The notes beneath the pieces were generated by a model. It worked only from the letters and a program-made list of their open reading frames with translations, did not search any database and was not told where the DNA came from. A stretch of DNA of 6,504 nucleotides. Source: Deltaproteobacteria bacterium. GTDB taxonomy: Bacteria > Desulfobacterota > Anaeroferrophillalia > Anaeroferrophillales > Tharpellaceae. The DNA lies in assembly GCA_030640695.1 (NCBI GenBank), contig DAOWIX010000070.1:1-6504 (forward strand), read 5' to 3'. Positions 1 to 4,995 of the stretch are shown here, piece after piece (positions within the stretch are counted from its first letter, which is position 1; the number at the start of each line of letters is the position of its first letter). Made by a program: the position numbers and the translations under genes.

Positions 1-1817
1 GAAAGTTTGTCGGCGTAATCTTTGGTGGAAAAAAAACTGACAAATACCAGATGGGCTTTATCTTTGCCGATAAAGCGAGCCATCATCTTTTCGAGTTCCG
101 ATAGGGCCGGAAAATTGGCGTAGCGTTTTTCCTGGATGAAACGGTCGATCGTCGGTTTGAAGACATCGACGAATTTTTCTGCTTGGCGGTGGCCGATTTC
201 ATCCTGAGAACCGATCAGCGAGACCGCCAGATAGGCCATAATATTGCTGGTCAATGACCAGAAGAGGGAGTGGGAGTAGAAGTCGAAACCAGTCAGGCCG
301 AATAGTTCGATCGGGTTAAGCCACCAGATACCGAAGGGCCCATCTGACAGGATTGATCCCGGTAGCCAGCCGGAGTAGACAAAAGAGGGAACCATCAGGG
401 TGTAAAACCAGAAGTTAAAGCCAAAGGTGAGACCGGCAATTGCACCATAGCGGGTGCCTTTTTTCCAGTAGAGGCCGCCGATTAAAGCAGGGGCTGTCTG
501 GATCGCCGCCGAAAAGGAGATGAGGCCCATATTGACGAGCATGTAGGAGTCGCCAATGATGCGAAAAAAGAGATAGCCGAGAAAGATAATCAGCAGGATA
601 CCGAGGCGTTTTAAATGGATCAGCCAGAAAGAGAGATCAGCTTTGACTTTTATGGTCAGGAGCAGGGGCATGATCAGATTGTTGAGGAGCATCGTACTCA
701 ACGTGACCGAAGAGACGACGACCATGCCGGTTGCCGCCGAGAGGCCACCGATAAAAGCTAAGACCGACAGGGAGTGTTGTGAGTGCAGTAGCGGCAGAGT
801 CAAAACGTAAGTGTCGGCAATTGATGAGGGGCCACCGATCTCCAGGAGGCCGCCGAAGGCGATCGGGATGACGAAGAGGTTTATCAGAAAAAGATAGAGC
901 GGGAAGAGATACATCGCTTTTTTGATATGCTCTTCGCGCTGGTTCTCAATAACCGCCATATGAAATTGTCGCGGCAGAAACATGATTGCCGCCATCGAGA
1001 GGATGATCATGGTGAACCACGACTGGTAACAGTTATTTGGTGAAGTGTTGATCAAAAGCAGCTTTTTGTAGATTTCGTGGTCGGCAATCTGGGTCAGGAT
1101 ATCCTTGAAACCGTCGAAGATGCCATAAGTGACAAAGAGGCCGACGATGAAAAAAGCAATTAATTTAACAACCGATTCGAGAGCGATGGCAGCAACCATA
1201 CCTTCATGTTTTTCAGATGCATCAAGGTGCCGGGCTCCGAAGAGGGCGCCAAAAAGAGCCAGCACCAACGAGATGTAGAAAGCTGTATCAAGATAGAAGG
1301 GGTGTTCCAGATAGCCGGTGGTAGTGCTGGTCGCAAATACCTGGAGGCCGGGCCGGAGCTCGGGGTGAGCGAGGAGTTCAAAAGTGGTAGAGATCGATTT
1401 AAGTTGCAGGGCGATATAGGGCATGATGCCGATAATCGCGAAGATAGTTACCAGGGCCCCGAGATATGAACATTTGCCGTAACGGGAACTGATGAAATCG
1501 GCAAGTGAGGTGATGTTGTTCTCCCTCGTAATGCGGATCATCTTGCGTAGGATAAAACCCCAGGCAAAGGCGGTCAGGGTCGGGCCGATATAGATCGTGA
1601 TAAATTTGAAACCGGTGTTGGTGACCTCACCGACACTGCCGTAATAAGTCCAGGATGAACAGTAGACCGCCAGGGTCAGAGCGTAAATGTAAGGGTTGGC
1701 AACAATGCTCTTGCCCTTGAGTTTGCGCAAGTCGGCATAATAAGCGACAGCAAAGAGAAAAAGCAGGTAGCTGACTGAAATTCCGGCAATCAGCAGATAG
1801 CGGGGATTATAGTCTAT
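1..1817 (-). CDS. CbrA-like SLC5 (sodium:solute symporter) / STAC sensor protein, N-terminal 605 codons (runs off left edge)
   Basis: The frame is open without interruption from the first membrane helix to the window edge. It has about 13 hydrophobic segments in residues 7-535. Stretches strongly resemble the SLC5 domain of CbrA-type histidine kinases: YCSSWTYYGSVG (52-63), NITSLADFISSRYGK (101-115), IMPYIALQLKSI (131-142), GGLSAATGMVVVSSVTLSTM (357-376), and the PFGIWWLNPIELFGL region (494-508). After the last helix, residues 575-596 (LEKMMARFIGKDKAHLVFVSFF region) look like the start of the STAC linker that joins SLC5 to PAS/HisKA/ATPase domains in this family. The kinase half would lie beyond position 1 and is inferred, not seen. 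CbrA senses carbon/nitrogen status and can transport histidine in Pseudomonas; the ligand here is unknown. A plain SSS permease is less likely given the STAC-like tail. The start is assigned to an ATA codon because no ATG, GTG or TTG follows the in-frame TGA at 1842-1844 until a TTG after helix 1 (residue 30). The 71-residue membrane protein gene lies 122 bp upstream. Confidence 0.82.
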   Translation of the reverse strand, partial: MDYNPRYLLIAGISVSYLLFLFAVAYYADLRKLKGKSIVANPYIYALTLAVYCSSWTYYGSVGEVTNTGFKFITIYIGPTLTAFAWGFILRKMIRITRENNITSLADFISSRYGKCSYLGALVTIFAIIGIMPYIALQLKSISTTFELLAHPELRPGLQVFATSTTTGYLEHPFYLDTAFYISLVLALFGALFGARHLDASEKHEGMVAAIALESVVKLIAFFIVGLFVTYGIFDGFKDILTQIADHEIYKKLLLINTSPNNCYQSWFTMIILSMAAIMFLPRQFHMAVIENQREEHIKKAMYLFPLYLFLINLFVIPIAFGGLLEIGGPSSIADTYVLTLPLLHSQHSLSVLAFIGGLSAATGMVVVSSVTLSTMLLNNLIMPLLLTIKVKADLSFWLIHLKRLGILLIIFLGYLFFRIIGDSYMLVNMGLISFSAAIQTAPALIGGLYWKKGTRYGAIAGLTFGFNFWFYTLMVPSFVYSGWLPGSILSDGPFGIWWLNPIELFGLTGFDFYSHSLFWSLTSNIMAYLAVSLIGSQDEIGHRQAEKFVDVFKPTIDRFIQEKRYANFPALSELEKMMARFIGKDKAHLVFVSFFSTKDYADKL

Positions 1818-1830
1818 TGTCCTCTCCCTT
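1815..1830 (-). promoter_or_regulatory. Strong Shine-Dalgarno in front of an ATA start codon
   Basis: On the minus strand AAGGGAGAGG (1821-1830) is followed by ACA and then ATA GAC TAT. The GGGAG core is 6 nt from the ATA at 1815-1817, a normal spacing. Starting there gives (M)DYNPRYLLIAG and then the first membrane helix. No standard start codon lies at a usable distance in this frame. Non-AUG starts of the ATN kind are known but rare (for example AUU in infC). A G-to-A change of an original ATG, or a sequencing error, would look the same. Confidence 0.55.
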
Positions 1831-1836
1831 TTTATT

Positions 1837-1860
1837 AGTCGTCAGTCGTCAGTTGTCAGT
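1837..1860. repeat. 7-bp tandem repeat, about 3.4 copies, in the transporter/sensor gene leader
   Basis: Plus-strand units are AGTCGTC (1837-1843), AGTCGTC (1844-1850), AGTTGTC (1851-1857) and a partial AGT (1858-1860). The array sits 20 nt upstream of the proposed ATA start, next to its Shine-Dalgarno sequence, and contains the upstream in-frame TGA. Short tandem repeats can change copy number by slippage; in this position that would alter leader length or folding, not the protein. Confidence 0.75.
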
Positions 1861-1939
1861 ATTTTGTTATATTTATGGATTGACATACTCAATTGTTTAT
1901 TTTTCAGTTATGCGGCTAAGAATGTTTTTTGCCCACTGA

Positions 1940-2155
1940 TCACTTTCGATGCTCGGACATCCAGGCGTAGATGAAGATTACCATAATCGAGCAGAGCCAG
2001 CCCAGCATCAGGTAGAGATAGAATAGCGGGTAGCCGAAGATCATATGACATTTGTTGAAAATATGGATGATCGGGTAGTTGATAAAGAAGAAACCAAGGA
2101 TAAAAAAGATTATCCACCACTCTCGTTTGTAGAGTATGCGCATTGCCTTTTTCAT
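1940..2155 (-). CDS. Small two-helix membrane protein paired with the SLC5-type sensor gene
   Basis: This gene encodes 71 residues. A basic N-terminus (MKKAMRILYKREWW) is followed by one hydrophobic segment at about 13-33 and another at about 41-66, then a charged end (SEHRK). The pattern NYP..HIFN..(F)GYPLFYLYLMLGW resembles the very small membrane proteins (DUF3311 or YhdT-like style) found beside sodium:solute symporter genes; this is a resemblance only, not a family assignment. An AAGG Shine-Dalgarno sequence (2163-2166) lies 7 nt from the ATG. It is on the same strand as and directly upstream of the SLC5/STAC gene. In Pseudomonas a small ORF, cbrX, precedes cbrA and is coupled to it; here the 122-bp gap excludes stop-start overlap. 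It likely acts in the inner membrane as an accessory or stability subunit of the larger protein. A 90-residue frame overlapping it (1908-2180) is considered a shadow. Confidence 0.72.
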   Translation of the reverse strand: MKKAMRILYKREWWIIFFILGFFFINYPIIHIFNKCHMIFGYPLFYLYLMLGWLCSIMVIFIYAWMSEHRK

Positions 2156-2226
2156 GATTTAACCTTTTTCCTGAATGCACAACAGTTTGACTTGTCTTTA
2201 CTGATTAATCTAATAGGTAAATCGAT

Positions 2227-2260
2227 AAAATACAAGGTCGTCATTCTTGGAAAATACAAG
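2227..2260. repeat. Pair of 10-bp direct repeats upstream of the small membrane protein gene
   Basis: AAAATACAAG occurs exactly at 2227-2236 and again at 2251-2260, a 24-bp period, in the 126-bp gap between the TolC-family stop and the small membrane protein start. It reads CTTGTATTTT toward the downstream gene. Its place 72 bp or more upstream of that ATG suits a regulator site. No convincing promoter hexamers or terminator hairpin were found in this gap. Confidence 0.4.
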
Positions 2261-2281
2261 TCAGAAAGTTGAGTTGAATGG

Positions 2282-3709
2282 TTACTGATCTTGAGTTTTA
2301 GCCTTTGATTTTGAAGAGTGGTTAGACGAGGATTTTTCGAGCGCGGTTGTCAGTTGTATAGAGCTGATGGCCTGCCAGTTTTCGACTCCGGCGGCCCGGG
2401 CCAAGCCGGCCAGTTGAATGTTGTATTCGTAGAGGGCGTTGTAATAGCTGGCTTCGGCCTGAGTCAGAGCGGCCTGCGAGTCAAGGACTTCAGTGGCTGT
2501 GCTGAGCTGGTTCTGGTATCTCAGTTTGGTGACCCGGTAATTCTCTTTACCGAGTTCGACCTCTTCGGCAGCGGTCGCAATATTGCGATAAGAGGTGGCG
2601 GCATTCTCAAAGTTGTTTTTAATCTCCAGAGCGATCTCATCCTCAACCTGCATTAAGGTTTGGCGGGCCTCTTCGACTCCGGCTCGGGCGCTCTCAACCT
2701 GATGGCCTCGCCGTCCCCACTCCCAGAGTTTCCAGGTGGCGCCGATCGAGACAAAGGTGTTGTAGGGGGTCGAGGTTATGCCGTCACCATCGACCGTGAA
2801 TTTATCACCCATGCGGGTATGGCTGGCTTGTAAGGAGAGGTTGGGGTAGTAGTCGCTCTGGGCCAGTTTCACCTGGTGGCCGGCCGAGGTGATGGCGTAG
2901 TTGGCGAGGCGAAGTTCCGGTCTTTTCGCCAGGGCAATGGCGGTCGCTTTGTCGAGTGAGAAATCCATGGTTTCATGAGTCGGTTCGTCGGCCAGGGTAA
3001 AAAGGCTGTCGCGGTCAATCTGGATGATGGTTGCCAGCCGGGCTCGGTTCAGCAAAACGCCGGTCTTGACGCGACGTTGCTGCTGCAGGGCCTGGCTCAG
3101 TTTGACTTTGGAGTAGAGGAGATCATTCAAGGGAATTAGTTCATTGTCGAAAAAGAGTTGCGAATCGCGGGCTTGAGCTTCAAGACGGGCCACCGTGCGG
3201 GCAGCGGTTTCGGCAAATTTCAGCTGTTTAAGGTAGTCGAAGTAGGCGGCCACCGTTTCATAGGTGATTTCGAGGCGGGCGAGCTCCTCTTCGGCTTGGG
3301 CCTCCTTAATGCCGAGTTGGGCCAGGCGATAGTTTTCAAGGATGCTGAAGCCGGTAAAGAGGGGTTGGGTCAGGGTTATATCGAGATTATAGAGGTCGTG
3401 GGTGTTGGCGGGAAAACTTAAACCGTCGATGTCGTAGGAGTTAATTTTGTCCTGATACATGAACGAGTAGCCAGCTTCAAGTTTAGGGAGAAATTCGGTT
3501 TTTGCAGCCTTACTCAACGCTTCGGCCTGAACCGTTTGAAAATGCTGGAGTTGAATTCGGGGATGACTTTGGTGGGCGAGATTCAGGCACTCTTTAAGTG
3601 AATAGCGCTCTTTAGCAGATGCCGCGATGCTGCCAAAGCTTGAAACGAGAAAGATGAGAGATGTTATGATACAAAACCTGATGACTCTGTATTGACGGAA
3701 AGAGACCAT
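2282..3709 (-). CDS. TolC-family outer membrane efflux protein
   Basis: The protein has 475 residues, normal for the outer membrane factor (OEP) family. These proteins form trimeric channels crossing the outer membrane and periplasm and serve tripartite pumps or type I secretion. A signal peptide is clear: basic start, hydrophobic core at about 11-29, and a probable cleavage site ASA|KE at 32/33. The two family repeats are visible. The first begins YSLKECLNLAHQSHPRIQLQ (36-55) and continues with a LPKLEAGYSF strand region. The second begins with the IALAKRPELRLANYAI segment and is followed by AQSDYYPNLSLQASH. Long Ala/Glu/Gln-rich helices follow each. The C-terminus is a Ser/Lys-rich tail. 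The ATG at 3707-3709 has no clear Shine-Dalgarno sequence, but no other start in frame keeps the signal peptide. It lies 59 bp after the hydrolase gene on the same strand, so co-transcription is possible. No membrane-fusion or inner-membrane pump gene is visible, so its substrate cannot be inferred. Confidence 0.9.
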   Translation of the reverse strand: MVSFRQYRVIRFCIITSLIFLVSSFGSIAASAKERYSLKECLNLAHQSHPRIQLQHFQTVQAEALSKAAKTEFLPKLEAGYSFMYQDKINSYDIDGLSFPANTHDLYNLDITLTQPLFTGFSILENYRLAQLGIKEAQAEEELARLEITYETVAAYFDYLKQLKFAETAARTVARLEAQARDSQLFFDNELIPLNDLLYSKVKLSQALQQQRRVKTGVLLNRARLATIIQIDRDSLFTLADEPTHETMDFSLDKATAIALAKRPELRLANYAITSAGHQVKLAQSDYYPNLSLQASHTRMGDKFTVDGDGITSTPYNTFVSIGATWKLWEWGRRGHQVESARAGVEEARQTLMQVEDEIALEIKNNFENAATSYRNIATAAEEVELGKENYRVTKLRYQNQLSTATEVLDSQAALTQAEASYYNALYEYNIQLAGLARAAGVENWQAISSIQLTTALEKSSSNHSSKSKAKTQDQ

Positions 3710-3745
3710 GATAAATAGATCCGATTAAAATTGAAAGGTTGAGCG

Positions 3746-3756
3746 CAATGCTTGAT
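3746..3756. promoter_or_regulatory. 11-bp word CAATGCTTGAT in front of the TolC-family gene
   Basis: CAATGCTTGAT lies in the 59-bp gap between hydrolase and TolC-family genes, 37 bp before the latter's ATG. The identical 11 bases occur at 4695-4705 upstream of the hydrolase, where they are part of a palindrome. This suggests, but does not prove, a common regulator for the two genes. Confidence 0.3.
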
Positions 3757-3768
3757 GAGGCAAAAATT

Positions 3769-4608
3769 CTATAAGGTTTTGCTACACTTTTCATATTTAA
3801 GAGTCAAGGAAACATTTTGTCCACCGCCGAAACCGGAACGTTTATTCGCGAAAAACTTTTTTAAGGCTGCACGATATTGGTTGTGATTGTCCAGCGTGTT
3901 GTGGCCGGCTTTGGGAATAATTACAACTTCGATTTGCTTCTCGCCGAACTTCTCAAGTAATGCATCACTTTGTCGGCGAGGTATTATTTCGTCATTTTCA
4001 GCGATTATCATGAGTACTTGGGATTTGATCTTGGGCACTAGGGATGCGGCATCATATCTGTCTTTGAGTAAAAATGAGACGGGAAGGTAGGGGAGGTGAG
4101 CTTGGGCTACGCCCGCCAGACTGGCAAAAGGGGTGACCAGCGCCAGCTTTTCGACCGGGCGCAGAGCGGCGAGGTGAGTGGCTATACCGGAGCCCAAACT
4201 GCGGCCGATGACTGAGATGTTAAGGTGACGCTCTGCTAAAAAGTCAAAGATCGCCACGGCGTCGTTGCAGAGGGCGGTTTCCGACGGTTTTCCGGTGCTG
4301 CCACCGTAGCCCCGATAATTGACCAGATAGATCGCATAATCCGGAAACAGATGGGAAAAACCGGCAAGATCCCCTGCAACATCTTCAGCATTGCCACCAA
4401 AGTAGATAATTGCCGCCTCTCTCTCTTTGTCTAACGACCAGATCTTTAATACCGCGTCGGCAACCGGGAAGAAAAAACTTTCGGCTGCACTATTTTGAGA
4501 TTCCGGTGTGGGGAAATAGATCTGGCGGCGTTGGGTTGCATACATGATGACGCAAAAAGTCGCGTAGAGTAAGCATGAAACGGAGATGATAATAAAGGCA
4601 GATTTCAT
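3769..4608 (-). CDS. Membrane-anchored alpha/beta hydrolase (ABHD/BEM46/YfhR-like)
   Basis: The chosen start gives 279 residues. Residues 1-24 form an uncleaved-looking hydrophobic anchor (MKSAFIIISVSCLLYATFCV), followed by QRRQIYFPTPE, a pattern common at the start of BEM46/YfhR-like hydrolases. The fold elements appear in order: the oxyanion-loop strand IIYFGGNAED (67-76), NYRGYGGSTGKP (97-108), the nucleophile elbow GRSLGSG with Ser137, an acidic residue in AENDEIIP (Asp206), and the catalytic His236 in KAGHNTL. The triad is therefore complete and the enzyme is probably active as a serine esterase, thioesterase or lipase-like hydrolase facing one side of the inner membrane; the substrate is unknown. 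The frame stays open to an ATG at 4663-4665, adding 19 polar residues before the anchor. Neither start has a good Shine-Dalgarno sequence, and the downstream one is preferred because it places the anchor at the N-terminus. The C-terminus has an odd Gly-rich tail of about 23 residues (RSGFGGGQNVSLTLK and beyond). Confidence 0.88.
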   Translation of the reverse strand: MKSAFIIISVSCLLYATFCVIMYATQRRQIYFPTPESQNSAAESFFFPVADAVLKIWSLDKEREAAIIYFGGNAEDVAGDLAGFSHLFPDYAIYLVNYRGYGGSTGKPSETALCNDAVAIFDFLAERHLNISVIGRSLGSGIATHLAALRPVEKLALVTPFASLAGVAQAHLPYLPVSFLLKDRYDAASLVPKIKSQVLMIIAENDEIIPRRQSDALLEKFGEKQIEVVIIPKAGHNTLDNHNQYRAALKKFFANKRSGFGGGQNVSLTLKYEKCSKTL

Positions 4609-4691
4609 ATGATTGATAACATCAGGCTGTCTTGGAAAAGTATAATTTTTGACCACTTTGCACATCTACGGTGCTTGACATTATTCTCTCT

Positions 4692-4715
4692 TATCAATGC
4701 TTGATACTTAAGCAT
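4692..4715. promoter_or_regulatory. Overlapping inverted repeats, candidate operator for the hydrolase gene
   Basis: Two perfect inverted repeats overlap: TATCAA-TGC-TTGATA (4692-4706) and ATGCTT-N7-AAGCAT (4697-4715). On the minus strand they lie around the predicted -10 and start point of the hydrolase promoter candidate, a position typical for repressor binding. The core CAATGCTTGAT is repeated exactly upstream of the TolC-family gene. Confidence 0.4.
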
Positions 4716-4734
4716 AGAAAATCGGATATGTCAA
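4706..4734 (-). promoter_or_regulatory. Possible sigma70 promoter of the hydrolase gene
   Basis: On the minus strand a consensus -35 TTGACA (4729-4734) is followed after 17 bp by TTAAGT (4706-4711), which matches the -10 consensus at only three of six positions. The predicted start would give a leader of roughly 90 nt to the ATG at 4608. The weak -10 keeps confidence low, although overlap with the inverted repeats gives some support. Confidence 0.3.
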
Positions 4735-4757
4735 ATGGGTAGGATAGTTTTCTTAAT

Positions 4758-4777
4758 AAAATCAAATGTTTGATTTT
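4758..4777. promoter_or_regulatory. 20-bp AT-rich palindrome, candidate operator
   Basis: AAAATCAAA-TG-TTTGATTTT has perfect 9-bp arms and a 2-bp centre. It lies between the two divergent promoters, about 98 bp upstream of the prkA -35 and 24 bp upstream of the hydrolase -35 candidate. It shares the ATCAA...TG...TTGAT layout with the repeat at 4692-4706, so both may bind one dimeric regulator. Confidence 0.45.
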
Positions 4778-4842
4778 GAGATAGCGTAAATATTCAGCAT
4801 TAAGTCGGCTCTGTTCTCTTCTTAAACTCAAGTATCAACTAT

Positions 4843-4865
4843 TAAAGTAATGGCGTTTTACTTTA
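4843..4865. promoter_or_regulatory. Perfect 8-bp inverted repeat just upstream of the prkA -35 element
   Basis: TAAAGTAA (4843-4850), a 7-bp spacer TGGCGTT, and TTACTTTA (4858-4865) form a perfect inverted repeat ending 9 bp before the -35. Its centre is about 55 bp upstream of the predicted transcription start, a position usual for an activator dimer contacting RNA polymerase. No known regulator consensus was recognised. Confidence 0.45.
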
Positions 4866-4874
4866 CCCGTCGCC

Positions 4875-4902
4875 TTGACAATGGCTGGAATGGAGTTATA
4901 AT
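4875..4902 (+). promoter_or_regulatory. Consensus sigma70-type promoter of prkA
   Basis: TTGACA (4875-4880), a 16-bp spacer, and TATAAT (4897-4902) match both consensus hexamers exactly. The predicted start is about position 4908-4910, leaving a leader of roughly 87 nt before the prkA ATG. Such a strong core promoter implies high expression unless repressed. Confidence 0.8.
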
Positions 4903-4907
4903 CATTG

Positions 4908-4924
4908 TTGAGGGAAGACCTCAA
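4908..4924 (+). promoter_or_regulatory. Hairpin at the predicted 5' end of the prkA mRNA
   Basis: TTGAGG (4908-4913), a GAAGA loop (4914-4918) and CCTCAA (4919-4924) form a perfect 6-bp stem. It begins almost exactly at the predicted transcription start, so it could be a 5'-terminal stem that protects the mRNA. As DNA it could equally be an operator over the start site. Confidence 0.5.
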
Positions 4925-4995
4925 TTATATTTGCGTTACATTGCCGGATATTTTGCAAGCAACTTTCACCTATGTGTCGTTGAAAGGGTAAAAAA

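Larger units (their letters stand above)
4701..4838. repeat. 12-bp motif TTGATACTTRAG in inverted orientation on both sides of the divergent region
   Basis: TTGATACTTAAG (4701-4712) and CTCAAGTATCAA (4827-4838) are reverse complements with one mismatch. The left copy lies near the hydrolase promoter candidate, the right copy 36 bp upstream of the prkA -35. Facing copies flanking a divergent promoter region could be bound by one regulator acting on both genes. The region is AT-rich, so chance is possible. Confidence 0.35.
4609..4995. other. Divergent intergenic region between hydrolase and prkA, rich in inverted repeats
   Basis: No gene is supported here apart from the possible 19-codon upstream extension of the hydrolase (4609-4665). 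The region is AT-rich and drives transcription both ways. It contains a consensus promoter toward prkA (4875-4902), a weaker candidate toward the hydrolase (4706-4734), and four separate perfect inverted repeats (4692-4715, 4758-4777, 4843-4865, 4908-4924). Because the flanking genes diverge, these repeats are unlikely to be terminators and are better read as operators or, for the last, an mRNA hairpin. Confidence 0.7.

Noticed and set aside
1160..1469. Frames on both strands inside the transporter/sensor gene
   Set aside because: They lie wholly within the strongly family-like SLC5 coding frame and read as low-sense peptides.
1866..1892. Minus-strand TTGAGT / TATAAC as a private promoter for the transporter/sensor gene
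   Set aside because: The spacer is only 15 bp and the -35 is weak; not strong enough to list as a promoter.
1880..1908. Plus-strand TTGACA at 1880-1885
   Set aside because: There is no matching -10 and no plus-strand gene downstream.
1908..2180. 90-codon minus-strand frame overlapping the small membrane protein gene
   Set aside because: It overlaps the 71-residue frame in another phase, lacks a Shine-Dalgarno sequence and has no coherent domain pattern, while the 71-residue frame has a spaced AAGG and two clear membrane helices.
2045..2272. 75-codon plus-strand frame
   Set aside because: It is antisense to the small membrane protein gene, has no recognisable features, and no promoter was seen for it.
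2318..3421. Plus-strand frames of 112 and 87 codons
   Set aside because: They are antisense shadows of the TolC-family gene; Gly/Val-rich composition mirrors its codon bias.
4675..4703. Plus-strand TTGACA at 4675-4680 as a second prkA promoter
   Set aside because: No -10-like hexamer occurs at 16-18 bp spacing.
4692..4777. FNR/CRP-type box (TTGAT-N4-ATCAA)
   Set aside because: The half-sites are in the opposite order (ATCAA...TTGAT) in both palindromes, so they do not match the FNR consensus.
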